DNA of 64,000 nt from UBA7396 sp034676185 (GTDB lineage: Bacteria; Patescibacteriota; Gracilibacteria; BD1-5; UBA6164), in the NCBI GenBank assembly GCA_034676185.1, contig JAUCCN010000003.1:1-64000 (forward strand), read 5' to 3'. The translations under genes and the position numbers were made by a program. Each line of letters opens with the position of its first letter. Within the stretch, counting starts at the first letter, position 1. The notes beneath the pieces are model-generated. The model ran no database searches and had not been told where the DNA came from. It was given only the letters and a program-made list of their open reading frames with translations. Of the stretch, positions 7,847 to 17,520 are shown piece after piece.

Positions 7847-9646
7847 ATGACAGATATAACTTTTGAATCTTTAGGACTCTCTAAAGAAATTTTAAAATCA
7901 ATTGAAGAAAAAGGATATAAAAATCCTTCTCCTATCCAAGCTTGAGTAATTCCTCTTGCATTAAATACTGATAAAGATATTGTTGGACAAGCTCAAACAG
8001 GATCAGGAAAAACAGCAGCATTTTGACTTCCAATTCTTGATAGAATTGATAAAAATTCTCGTGATCTTCAAGCTCTTATACTTACTCCAACAAGAGAACT
8101 TGCTATCCAAGTTGCTGAAGAATTAAAATCATTTTCAACCAACTCAAATGTAAATATTGTTTTACTTTACTGAGGACAACCAATCAGATCAGAAATGTCA
8201 ACTCTGAGAACTGGACCACAAATTATTGTTGGTACTCCAGGAAGAGTAACAGATCACTTACAAAAAGGAAGAGTAAATCTTGATACTATTAAATATTTCG
8301 TTCTTGATGAAGCTGATGAAATGTTAAATGTATGATTTAGAGAAGAAATTGAAGAAATTTTAAAATTTTCTCCAGTAAATAAAAAAGTATTCCTATTCTC
8401 TGCTACAATGCCTCCATTCATTACAAACATTGTAAAGAATTACATGAGAGATTATGAAACTATTTCTATTAAAAAAGAAGAATTAACAAATTCAAATATT
8501 AAACAAGTTCATTACGATGCTCCAAGAGGACATAAATTTGATGTTTTATGTAGAATTTTAGATATTACTCCTGATTTTTATGGAATTATATTCTGTAGAA
8601 CAAAAGCTGAAACTGATGAAGTAGCTTCAAAATTATCACAAAAAGGATACTTAGCTGAAGCAATTCACGGAGATATTGAACAAGCAATGAGAGAAAAAGT
8701 ACTTGGAAGATTTAAAAAAAGAGCCGTTTCAATCTTAGTTGCGACTGATGTTGCTGCAAGATGAATCGATGTAAATGATCTTTCACATGTAGTAAACTTT
8801 GAACTTCCTGATAATCCAGAAAGCTATACTCATAGAATCTGAAGAACTGGAAGAGCTGGAAAAAATGGTACTGCTATCAGTATTGTTTCAAGTAGTGATT
8901 CAAGAAAATTATTCTTCATTGAAAGAACTATTAAAGCAAAAATTACAAAAGAAAAATTACCAAATGGTGAAGAAGTAGTAGAACACAAAAAGAAATGATT
9001 ATTACATGATGTTGAAACTCTTATTATTACTGATGAAGCAAGAGATTATTTAGCTATTTCTTGAGAATTATTAGAATGAAAAGAACCAGCACTTGTAATT
9101 TCAACTCTCTTAAAAAAATTCTATAAAGATGAATTTAAAGCTGATAGTTATAAAGATTTTTCAGTAAGAGAAAGAAGTTCTGATAGAGGTGAAAGATTTG
9201 AGAGATGAGAAAGAAGTGAAAGAAGTTTTGCATCAAGAGATGATGGAATGATTAGACTTTTTGTTGCAAAAGGAAAAATGGATAATATCGGGAATCCTGG
9301 AGCATTACTTTCATTTATTGCAAAAGAAAGTAATCTTGGAGATTTAGGCGCTGGAAAAGTAGATATTTTAACAAACTTTTCTTATGTTGATTTACCTGAA
9401 GATGTTTGACATGTTGTATTACAAGCATTTAAAGATAAAAATCCTGTAAAACCTCTTGTTGTAAGAGCAAAAGAAAAAACTGATGGTGGAGAAAGAAGAA
9501 GCTATTCTGGTTGAGGAGATAGAAGAAGAGATGACAGAAGAAGTTCTGGAGGATATAGAAATAGTGATAGAAGTGGATATAGATGAGGAAGAAGTGATGA
9601 CAGAAGAAGTTCTGGAGGAAGAGATTTCAAAAAACCTAGATACTAA
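7847..9646 (+). CDS. deaD: DEAD-box RNA helicase (DeaD/CsdA-like)
   Basis: 599 residues. Helicase core motifs in order: Q motif (NPSPIQAGVIPLAL), I (AQTGSGKT), Ia (PTRELA), Ib (TPGR), II (VLDEADEML), III (SAT), IV (IIFCRTK), V (ATDVAARGID), VI (HRIGRTGRAG). A DbpA-type RNA-binding domain follows (about residues 465-525, MIRLFVAKGKMDNIGNPGAL), then an RGG/RRSSGG-rich basic tail. Such proteins unwind rRNA and mRNA, especially in the cold. Glycines in motifs V and VI are TGA. The long structured leader suggests post-transcriptional control. Confidence 0.93.
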
Positions 9647-9651
9647 AAAAT

Positions 9652-9682
9652 AAAAGCAATTCAATATTTGAATTGCTTTTTA
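9652..9682 (+). terminator. Intrinsic terminator after deaD
   Basis: AAAAGCAATTCAA and TTGAATTGCTTTT are perfectly paired around a 3-nt loop, followed by T's. Confidence 0.85.
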
Positions 9683-9707
9683 CCTATTTATTTTTTAATA
9701 ATTTTTT

Positions 9708-10067
9708 ATGAAAAAAACAAAAATTATTGCTACTGTTTGACCAGTAACACAAAGTAAAGAACAACTTGAAAAAATGTATCATTCATGAGTAAATATTGTG
9801 AGATTTAATTTTTCTCATGCAACTTTTGATGGAGCAAGACCAATTGCTGATACTATAAAAGAACTTAATAAAGAATGAAAAACTCAGTTAAGTCTTTTAC
9901 TTGATACAAAATGACCAGAAATAAGAACTGGAATTGTAGAAAAAAAGATTGAACTAATTGCTTGAAATAATGGAAGTTTCTCAAATATTGATGTTAATAT
10001 TAACTCTGTTAGTGTCAATAGTAACTCTTATACGATACACTCTACTGTGAGATTTGATATTAAATAA
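9708..10067 (+). pseudogene. Truncated pyruvate kinase (N-terminal fragment only)
   Basis: 119 residues. The first 80 or so are plainly the N-terminus of pyruvate kinase: KTKIIATVGPVTQSKEQLEK, GVNIVRFNFSHATFDGA, and LLLDTKGPEIRTGIVEKKIEL. Glycines in VGP, SGV and TKGPEIR are TGA. After that the sequence turns into a serine/asparagine-rich tail (NINSVSVNSNSYTIHST) and stops. The B domain, the catalytic Lys and Mg2+-binding residues and the C domain (together about 350 residues) are missing, and no continuation follows in any frame. It is either a decaying gene or a reused fragment; the intact frame leaves both open. Confidence 0.75.
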
Positions 10068-10095
10068 TTAAAAATAATTTCTAAAATAAATTCCT

Positions 10096-10542
10096 ATGGC
10101 ACTTTCCCCTGACTGGTTACAAGAATATTTTGAACAAGCTCAAAAGTGTAAAATTTCTTGAAAAATTGAAAAGATTGAAATCTGAAATAAAAACCAATGT
10201 TTAGTCAATATGAGAATATTCATAAAATGAGAAAATAATAAAACCCATTTTATGAATGCAACTTTATTACATAAAGAATGCAGTTTTGATTCTTATTATA
10301 AACCTTTCTTTGAAGGTGATATAAAAGTATGAAATCAGGTTGAATATATACTTGATACAAGTAATTATCACTCTTTTGATTATATTCCCGATACTATAAG
10401 TACGCAAGATTTTCCCTATTGTACTGAAAATAAAATAGAAATTCCTGAAAATATATTCTCTACGAACTATTACTTTCTATGATTTTTTATATTCATAATT
10501 ATTATGTGAGCTTTATTTATAAAATTCTATAAAAAGAAATAA
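10096..10542 (+). CDS. Tail-anchored protein of unknown function
   Basis: 148 residues. A soluble N-terminal part (MALSPDWLQEYFEQAQKCKI) is followed by a C-terminal transmembrane helix (about residues 122-143, NYYFLGFFIFIIIMGALFI) and a short basic end (FYKKK), giving a tail-anchored topology. The segment VGNQVEYILDTSNYHSFDY could be a beta domain. Three cysteines are spaced without a clear metal motif. TGA codons stand at several glycines. No family recognised. It follows the pyruvate kinase fragment by 28 bp and ends at a strong terminator. Confidence 0.65.
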
Positions 10543-10560
10543 TTTATTTTTATTTATTCA

Positions 10561-10592
10561 AAAAAAGTTTGTAATTTTTACAAACTTTTTTT
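10561..10592 (+). terminator. Intrinsic terminator
   Basis: A-rich arm ending GTTTGTAA pairs with TTACAAAC, followed by seven T's. Confidence 0.85.
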
Positions 10593-10733
10593 CTTTTCAT
10601 AAAGCCCCTTTTTTCAAAACTCAAAATCAATTCTCAAAAAGTCAATATATTCTCATTTTACAAACTTAAAACACTATATATAGTGTTTTAAGTTTTAGCT
10701 AATACTATATATTTTATTTATTTTTTATTTATT

Positions 10734-12911
10734 ATGGCTATTTTTAAGGTAAAAAAGAGAAATGGAAATATTGCCACTTTTGATGGAGAAAAAATCAAAA
10801 AAGCAATAAAAAATGCCATAATCGCAGCTGGATGAGATGATTTTTCTAAAATTGATTGACTTGTAGAAGAAATCACCAGAGAAATTATTCTCAAATGAGA
10901 AAGTATTCCCGATGTTGAAAGTATACAAGATATTGTGGAAGAAATTTTAATTAAACACCAACATAATACCGTTGCAAAAACATATATTCTCTATAGGGAG
11001 CAAAGAAGACTTTCCAGAGAAAATAAAAATGTAACCGTAGAAGTTGCCAATACTATGGAAGAATATTTAAGCAAAGCCGACTGGAGAGTCAATGCAAATG
11101 CAAATTCCGGGTATAGTTTATGAGGACTCATTCTCAATACTTCTGGAAAAGTAACGGCAAATTATTGGCTTTCACATATATATCCAAAAGAAGTTTGAGA
11201 TTTGCATAGAAATGCCGATTATCATATTCATGACCTTGATATGTTCTCTTGATACTGTGCAGGATGGAGTTTGAGACAATTATTAGAACTTGGATTTAAT
11301 GGACTTCCAAACCGTCTTGAATCTTCTCCTCCAAAAAATCTTCAATCCGTAGTCAATCAAATGATAAATTTTCTTGGAACACTTCAAAATGAATGGGCCG
11401 GAGCACAAGCATTTTCAAGCTTTGACACTTATTTAGCTCCTTTTGTTCACAAATACAAAAAAGAGATAGAAAAAGAATTGTGAGAAATAAAAACACATTT
11501 TTCATCTTCAGAAGAAAAAGAAAATTATGTGTATAAAAAAACATATAAATATGTCGTGCAACAAATGCAAAATTTTATATTTTGACTCAATGTTCCCTCA
11601 AGATGGTGAACTCAAACTCCATTTACCAACATCACTTTAGATCTCAATTGTCCAGAAGATTTAAAAGATAGAGCATTATTTTTAGGGGGAGTTGATGCTG
11701 GATATTATGAAAAAAAATTCTGAGAACTTCAAGCTGAAATGGACCTCATCAATAAAGCTTTAGTAGAAGTATATGTTGCTGGAGATGCCAAAGGAAATGT
11801 ATTTACCTTTCCAATTCCAACCTATAATATTACCGAGGATTTTGATTGGAATAATCCAATTGTTGATGGAATTTTTGAAATGACCGCAAAATATGGACTT
11901 CCCTATTTTCAAAATTTTGTTGGAAGTCAATATAAAAAAATAAAAAATCCTGATGGAAGTATTTCCAAAGTTCCAAATACGGAAGCCTATACTCCGTGAG
12001 CAGTAAGAAGTATGTGTTGTAGATTACAACTTGATTTAAAAGAATTACTCAAGAGAGGAAATGGACTGTTTGGAAGTGCTGAAATGACTGGAAGTATTGG
12101 AGTAGTTACCTTAAATATGGCTCGTATTTGATATAATTTTGCAGGAGATAAAGAATGATTCAAAAAAAGAACTCTTCATTTGATGTATCAAGCAAAAACT
12201 TCTTTAGAACTCAAAAGAAAAGAGCTCAGTAAATGGCTTGATGCTTGACTCTATCCGTATACAAAAAGATATTTACATAGTTTTAGAAATCATTTTTCTA
12301 CTATTTGAGTCAATGGAATGAATGAAGCAATTCTCAATTTTACTGGATGAAAAGAAGATATTACGAGTGAATTTTGAAAAAATTTTTCTATAGAAATTCT
12401 TGAATATATCAGAGATGAACTCAAAAAATTCCAAGAAGAAACAGGAAATCTCTACAACCTAGAAGCAACTCCTGCTGAATGAACGACCTATAGATTTGCC
12501 AAAGAAGACCAAAAACAACTTCCAAATATTATTCAAGCTGGAACGTGGGAAGCTCCGTATTATACCAATTCATCACAATTACCAGTATGATTTACTGATG
12601 ATGCTTTTGAAGCTTTAGAATACCAAAATGAACTTCAATGCAAATATACTGGAGGAACGGTTTTACATCTCTATCTTGGTGAAAGAGTGAGTGATGGTGA
12701 AGCTTGTAAATCCTTGGTAAAAAAAGTTTTAGAAAATTATCAGCTCCCTTATATCACAATCACTCCAACTTTTTCTATTTGCCCCAAACATGGTTATATT
12801 ACTGGAGAGCATGATTATTGTCCGAAATGTGATGAGGAAATTTGATATGTTTGAGAAAAGTTTGATACAGAAGTGAGGAAAATTTATACGGCGAAGTGAA
12901 TGAAAATTTAA
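10734..12911 (+). CDS. nrdD: Anaerobic ribonucleoside-triphosphate reductase NrdD, lacking its glycyl-radical domain
   Basis: 725 residues. The N-terminal ATP-cone (residues 1-95, MAIFKVKKRNGNIATFDGEK) controls allostery. The catalytic barrel shows DYHIHDLD, GLNVPSRWGTQTPFTN, the active-site cysteines in SMCCRLQLD, and SAEMTGSIGVVTLNMARIG. Near the end is a zinc site (CPKHGYITGEHDYCPKC). The expected RVxGY glycyl-radical loop is absent: the frame ends EVRKIYTAKGMKI, and its TAA lies inside the left arm of a palindrome. The missing domain is in the next ORF at 13025. The class III enzyme makes dNTPs without oxygen. Confidence 0.93.
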
Positions 12912-12986
12912 TAATTATTTTTTATGAAACGAGGACTGTTCGAAGACGAAGTCAAGTTCCGCAGTGAGTAAAAAATAATTATTAAA
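12907..12986. repeat. Palindromic element with perfect 18-bp arms splitting nrdD
   Basis: The arms 12907-12924 and 12969-12986 are exact reverse complements (TTTAATAATTATTTTTTA), around a 44-nt, more GC-rich core. The left arm supplies the nrdD stop codon. The core holds a 15-codon ATG..TAA frame (MKRGLFEDEVKFRSE). Could be a MITE-like insertion or an RNA hairpin; no second copy was found in the window. Confidence 0.75.
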
Positions 12987-13024
12987 CAAATATCTAAATA
13001 ATTTTAATTTTTAATAATTTATAT

Positions 13025-13195
13025 ATGAAAACAACAAATCTCCAAAGAACAAAATGTGAAATCTATACCAGAGTAATGTGATATTTCAGACCAGTCAGCC
13101 ACTTTAATATCTGAAAAAAATCAGAATTTTACTCAAGAGAATATTTCAAAGAAAACATATCTGCCAATTCTCAATTTATCCAAGATTATAAATAA
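13025..13195 (+). CDS. Stand-alone glycyl-radical domain of NrdD
   Basis: 56 residues. After a short leader (MKTTNLQRTKCEIYT) comes RVMGYFRPVSHFNIGKKSEF, the C-terminal glycyl-radical signature of class III ribonucleotide reductase; the Gly of RVMGY carries the radical. That codon is TGA (13079-13081), so the catalytic residue is encoded by the reassigned stop. It sits 113 bp after nrdD and 9 bp before nrdG. It should act in trans with the truncated NrdD, as YfiD/GrcA does for pyruvate formate-lyase; that is inference. Start is the only ATG before the motif. Confidence 0.85.
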
Positions 13196-13204
13196 TTCTT
13201 CCTT

Positions 13205-13900
13205 ATGCTCATATCTTGAATCCAAAAAACAACCTTACTTGATTACCCAGGTAAGGTTGCTACTTTACTATTTACAGCCTGATGCAATTTAAGATGTAAA
13301 TATTGCCACAATTCAGAATTTGTTTTACCAGAAAAAATAAAATTTATGCAAGATTTTATTCCAGAAGAAATATTTTTTAATTTCTTAAAAACAAAAATCT
13401 GACTCTTAGATGGAGTTGTGATTTGCTGAGGAGAACCAACTCTCCAAAAAAATCTAAAAGAATTTTGCCAAAAAATAAAAAATATGTGATTTCTTGTAAA
13501 ACTTGATACGAATGGACAAAATCCAAAAATTCTCCAAGAATTACTCAGTGAAAAACTTCTTGATTATATCGCAATGGATATCAAATGAGATTATGAAAAT
13601 TTGGAAGATTTAATTTGAAAATATGACAAACAAAAGTACCTAGAAAGCATTGAAATCATAAAAAATTCCTCTATTGATTACGAATTTCGAACTACCCTTA
13701 TAAAAAATTATCATAAACAAGAAAATTTTGAAAAAGTCGTTTTACAAATAACATGAGCAAAAAAATATTTCCTGCAAAATTATAGACCTGGAAATACTTT
13801 AGAAAAAGAATTTTACTGAGAAAGTTTCACTTCAAATGAACTCCTTGACTTTAAAAATATCGCAGTAAAATACATAAAAGACACAAAAATTAGAATATAA
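13205..13900 (+). CDS. nrdG: Anaerobic RNR-activating radical SAM protein NrdG
   Basis: 231 residues, slightly long for NrdG. The radical-SAM cluster motif is CNLRCKYC (CxxxCxxC, about residues 26-33), followed by the GGEPT motif (ICGGEPTLQK) and the KLDTNGQNP and YIAMDIKG blocks. The N-terminal GIQKTTLLDYPGKVATLLFT is the activase start shared by NrdG and PFL-activase-like proteins. It would install the glycyl radical. Its place 9 bp after the radical-domain ORF fits. Glycines of AGC and CGGE are TGA. Confidence 0.9.
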
Positions 13901-13909
13901 TCATCAAAT

Positions 13910-14425
13910 ATGAATAATAAAGATTTAATAGAATTAACAGAGTTTATTATACAAAAATACCATAATCCTCTCAGAGAAAATCTTCCAAAAATACATTTGC
14001 TGTTAAATAAAATAGTAGATGTACATTGAGATATTCATCCAGAATTTGCAAAAATGAAAGATATCTTTATACTTTTTCAAAATGAAATGCTGAAACATTT
14101 AGACAAAGAAGAAAAAATACTTTTTCCAATGATGCAAGCACTTCAAAAGGCAGTCAATGAAAAGAAAAATATTTGAGCATTTCATTGTGGAAGTATCAAA
14201 AACCCCATTACTCAAATGGAAAAAGAGCATAAAATTTTTGATTTCTATTTGGAGCAAATAAAAGAATTATCAAATAATTTTTTTATTCCAGAAAATGCTT
14301 GTAATGCCTATACAACGACCTATACTATGCTGAAAAATCTTTATGATGAAACGTTAGAACATGCTCATTTTGAAGATAATACTTTGCACAAATTAGCTTT
14401 AGAATATGAAAAAATTATTTTTTAG
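13910..14425 (+). CDS. RIC-type di-iron protein (YtfE/ScdA, hemerythrin-like)
   Basis: 171 residues. The pattern IQKYHNPLRENLPKIHLLLN, VVDVHGD, then EMLKHLDKEEKILFPMM, followed by MEKEH and TLEHAHFEDNTLHKLAL, matches the HHE di-iron helices of RIC proteins. These repair iron-sulfur centres after nitrosative or oxidative stress. The N-terminal ScdA_N domain of longer family members is missing. It starts 9 bp after nrdG and lies 16 bp before nrdR, which suggests it protects the Fe-S activase or other clusters in the same operon. Confidence 0.85.
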
Positions 14426-14441
14426 TTCTTAATATATCTCT

Positions 14442-14888
14442 ATGTACTGTACTCACTGCTGAAATACTGATACAAAGGTTCTTGATTCTAGAGTCACTGA
14501 AGATGGAAAATCTATCAAAAGAAGAAGAGAATGTTTAAACTGTGGAAACAGATTTAATACTTTTGAAAAATATGAAAAAGTCTCTTTAATGGTGGAAAAA
14601 ACTCTTGGAAAAATGGAAGAATACAACGAAGAAAAACTTTATGGAAGTGTATTAAAAGCGTTCAATAAAAGATGAGTAAGTATTAAAATTATTGATAATG
14701 TGATGTTTCAAATAGAACAAAAACTTCTCAATAAAAGAAAAATTACTTCTCGTGATATTTGAGCTTTTGTACTTGAAGAATTAAAAAAAGTAGATGAAGT
14801 AGCTTATATAAGGTATGCTTCTGTATATCATAATTTTTGAGATGCTAGTGATTATATTGAGTTTATTCAAAAGGAATTTGGAAAATAA
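14442..14888 (+). CDS. nrdR: Transcriptional repressor NrdR
   Basis: 148 residues, the family length. A zinc ribbon MYCTHCGNTDTKVLDSR..RRRECLNCGNRFNTFEKYE (two CxxC pairs) precedes an ATP-cone starting at VSLMVEKTLGKMEEY. NrdR senses ATP/dATP and represses ribonucleotide reductase genes by binding NrdR boxes. Here it is the last gene of the nrdD-radical domain-nrdG-RIC run, so it may control its own operon; NrdR boxes were not searched for in full. Two TGA glycines. Confidence 0.95.
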
Positions 14889-14909
14889 AGCAATTTTTTG
14901 CTTTATTTT
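14884..14909 (+). terminator. Intrinsic terminator after nrdR
   Basis: AATAAAGCAA and TTGCTTTATT pair around a short T loop, followed by T's; abuts the stop of the convergent small gene. Confidence 0.85.
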
Positions 14910-15104
14910 TTATATATTTAACTTATTAAAAAAAATATGAATCATTTCTTTTGATTGATTATTATTTACAGTATCTAATAAATGCTTCATTATATCTATA
15001 TATAATTTTCTACTTTGTTCATCTTTTAAAACATTATATCATCATATTAAATCAGTTACTAAATTTATCTTAACTGTATGTCCTAGTATATGGAGGCCGG
15101 TCAT
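14910..15104 (-). CDS. Small protein of unknown function
   Basis: 64 residues, MTGLHILGHTVKINLVTDLI... with two consecutive TGA glycine codons (LIGGYNVL) and a helical C-terminal half (KLYIDIMKHLLDTVNNN). The frame is open only in table 25, which the window otherwise supports. No Shine-Dalgarno precedes the ATG at 15104. No family recognised. It converges on nrdR, and its stop touches the nrdR terminator. Confidence 0.5.
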
Positions 15105-15194
15105 ATATTTTATAAAACATTTTTATTTTTTAGGTAATAATATCATTTTATAAATAAAAAAACTCAAACCTACGGTTTGAGTTTTTTTCAAGAA

Positions 15195-15464
15195 TTATCT
15201 GAAATTTCTTTCTCTTTTTTCTTGTGGTCTTGCTTCATTAACGAATAATGGTCTTCCATCAATTTGGAATCCATTTAATTCACCTTGAGCTTTACCAGCA
15301 TCTTCTTCATTTACATAAGAAACGAATCCGAAACCTTTTGATCTTCCGTTTTCATCTTTAATAAGAACTACTTCTTCTAATTCTCCGTATTCTCCGAAAA
15401 TATTTTCTAAATCTTCTTTTGAAGCTGACCAGTTGATATTACCAACAAATAATTTTTTTGCCAT
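15195..15464 (-). CDS. RRM-type RNA-binding protein
   Basis: 89 residues, a single RNA recognition motif. RNP2 is LFVGNI (residues 5-10) and RNP1 is KGFGFVSY (about 43-50). The pattern MAKKLFVGNINWSASKEDLE is typical of the small bacterial/cyanobacterial Rbp family, often cold-regulated RNA chaperones. The tail is short and basic (PQEKRERNFR), without the long glycine-rich domain. A long leader with its own terminator-like hairpin lies directly before the start (15465-15634), so expression may be attenuated. Confidence 0.9.
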   Translation of the reverse strand: MAKKLFVGNINWSASKEDLENIFGEYGELEEVVLIKDENGRSKGFGFVSYVNEEDAGKAQGELNGFQIDGRPLFVNEARPQEKRERNFR

Positions 15465-15481
15465 AGCATAAAATAAAAAAA

Positions 15482-15511
15482 ATAAAACACTTGTAAACCA
15501 AAGTGTTTTTT
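15482..15511 (-). terminator. Terminator-like hairpin in the leader of the RRM gene
   Basis: On the minus strand AAAACACTT and AAGTGTTTT pair around a 7-nt loop, followed by a T-rich run that reaches the start codon region at 15464. Its position between promoter and gene suggests attenuation or a small RNA. Confidence 0.6.
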
Positions 15512-15606
15512 AAAAAGTTCTAAAAATAAAATTACCCAATTGAAAGAAAAAACTTTAAATGAAAATTTATAGAGTAGAGTTTTAAAAACCTGAAGCTTAC
15601 AAATAC

Positions 15607-15634
15607 ATTGTATATTATTTTTTAAAAAATGCAA
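15607..15634 (-). promoter_or_regulatory. Putative promoter of the RRM leader
   Basis: Minus strand TTGCAT (15629-15634), 16-bp spacer, TACAAT (15607-15612). Transcription would start about 135 nt before the RRM start codon. Confidence 0.55.
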
Positions 15635-15654
15635 AAAGAAAAAAATAATGCCTT

Positions 15655-16584
15655 TTATAGCACTATTTTATCCCTGTATTTCTTAAATTCCTCTTTTGAT
15701 TTTTCTGGCGAAATATATATATTTTGTTCTCAAAAATCTCCATGTTTTCCATCTTTTACTCCAGGTTTATGAAAATCACTTCCAAAAGTTAGAAATAAAC
15801 TATATCTCTCTTTTGCTTCTAAAATAGCTTTTACCCAATCTTTCGTCATACAAGCATTGATTTCCAAAGCATTCACTCCACCATTTTCAATATAATGAGG
15901 TAATACTCTTTGAAATTCTTCTATTCCATCTCTACGAAAAGTCACATTTGCATGAGGAATAGATAAAATTCCATCACATTTTTGTACAAATTCACGACAT
16001 AATTCAATACTCGTTTCATATTGAGGAACTTGAACCGCAAAATTTTCAAACTCCTCTCATCATCTTTTTAAAAATTTGAGATAAAATGCTTCGTGTGAAA
16101 TCTCATTTCCAGCATTTAATTCTCTAGCTCTTTGTCTATTTTTTTCAGATAAAAATACAAAATGTGTAATATCAAATTTATTCAATGTATTTCTTTTTCT
16201 ACCTAAAGTTTCAAAATAAGCATAAAACTGATGTGAATCAATTTCAAATCCCCAGCTTTTAAATCTCCAAACTTGTAAATGAACCAATTTTTCTTTTGAT
16301 TGCACAACATTTTCTAAAATTTTTGAAATATCTTTTGCAATTTTTTTAGCGTAAAAAGTAAGATGTAAACTTTTATCATGTTCTTTATTATATGCAGAAA
16401 TTTCTACAGATTGGCAACTTTCAATTCAGATTTTTTTTGCTTCTTCTCTAAAATCATATGAAATAATATCATGATCTGTTAAAGCAATAAAATCCAGTTG
16501 TTGATTTTGAGCTCTCTGTAATAATTGTTCTTGTGTTAAAAATCAATCCGAAGCAATTGAGTGAAAATGCATATCGAGTTTCAT
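15655..16584 (-). CDS. PHP-domain phosphoesterase family protein
   Basis: 309 residues. PHP metal motifs are visible: MHFHS and ASDG at the N-terminus (MKLDMHFHSIASDG), ALTDHD (about residues 32-37), LSIPHANVTF in the middle and FGSDFHKPG near the C-terminus. PHP enzymes hydrolyse phosphoester bonds, for example of nucleotides or histidinol phosphate, using two or three metals. The long middle segment (about 95-185) is unusual and lacks recognised domains. Substrate unknown. Start at 16584 begins the canonical metal motif within five codons. Confidence 0.85.
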
Positions 16585-16752
16585 AATTTCATAGATAAGA
16601 AATAAAATCTAGTAGTATCATAATGATTTTTATTTTTTTACCTAAATTTTCACCTAAAATTTTAAAATAAATACACTTTATTTTTTATATTCTCTTTACA
16701 AAAAGAAAAATTGAGTAAAATAAAAGTGTAATATTTTTTTACACTTTAAAAT

Positions 16753-17487
16753 ATGAATGAAATAATTCTTCAAAAACTCTGACTTTCTCAAGATGAAGCA
16801 AATATTTATTTATTTCTCATAAATAATCAAAATCAAACGATTGCAGAAATCTCAAAATGAACCAAAATAAATAGACCAAAACTTTATAAAATTCTCCCAA
16901 ATATGGTAGAAACTGGACTCATAGGAAATATTATGAATGGAAAAAGAACTCACTATATTGCTGAAAATCCAAAAATACTTTCTCAATATTTAGAAAATAT
17001 TAAAAATGAATACGATTTATACATTCCAGAAATAGAAAAATTATATCAAAATCAGTTTTCAAAACCTATTTTTAAGCATTTAACATGAAAAAATGGAATT
17101 AAAAATATATTTATAGATATTGGAAACACTCTCAAAACTTGAGATATTTTTTATAGATATAGTTCCAGAAATGATGTAACTAAAACTTCAATTCCCCAAA
17201 AAGATTATGAACAATATAAAAAACTCAGAGAAGAAAAAAGACTAGAAAGATATGTGATCACCAATGAATATTTAAATGATTTAAAGCCAAAAAAACTGGA
17301 AAAAGATGTGGTGATTATTCCCAAAAAATATGATTTATTTGAAGACAATATTACCAAAATAATTTATGCAAACAAGGTCGCTATCATTGATTATAACTCA
17401 CTTGAAAGTTTTATTATAGAAAGTCCTATATTTGCTCATTTTGAGAAAAAAATATTTCTCTTATTATTTAAATTTTTGAAAAAATAG
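16753..17487 (+). CDS. TrmB-like transcriptional regulator
   Basis: 244 residues. The N-terminal winged helix reads LQKLGLSQDEANIYLFLINN and TIAEISKGTKINRPKLYKIL, the TrmB-type helix-turn-helix layout, followed by MVETGLIGNIMNGKRTHY. A helix around residues 72-95 (LSQYLENIKNEYDLYIPEIEKL) may dimerise. The rest resembles the effector domain of such regulators (IFIDIGNTLKTGDIFYRYSSR). Ligand and targets are not evident. It is a single gene, divergent from the PHP gene, with its own terminator. Confidence 0.8.
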
Positions 17488-17519
17488 AAAAAGCTAAATC
17501 CTTCGGATTTAGCTTTTTT
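17488..17519. terminator. Bidirectional terminator between TrmB-like gene and gyrA
   Basis: A stem of GCTAAATCC and GGATTTAGC with a TTCG tetraloop, flanked by A's and T's on both sides. Confidence 0.9.
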
Positions 17520-17520
17520 A

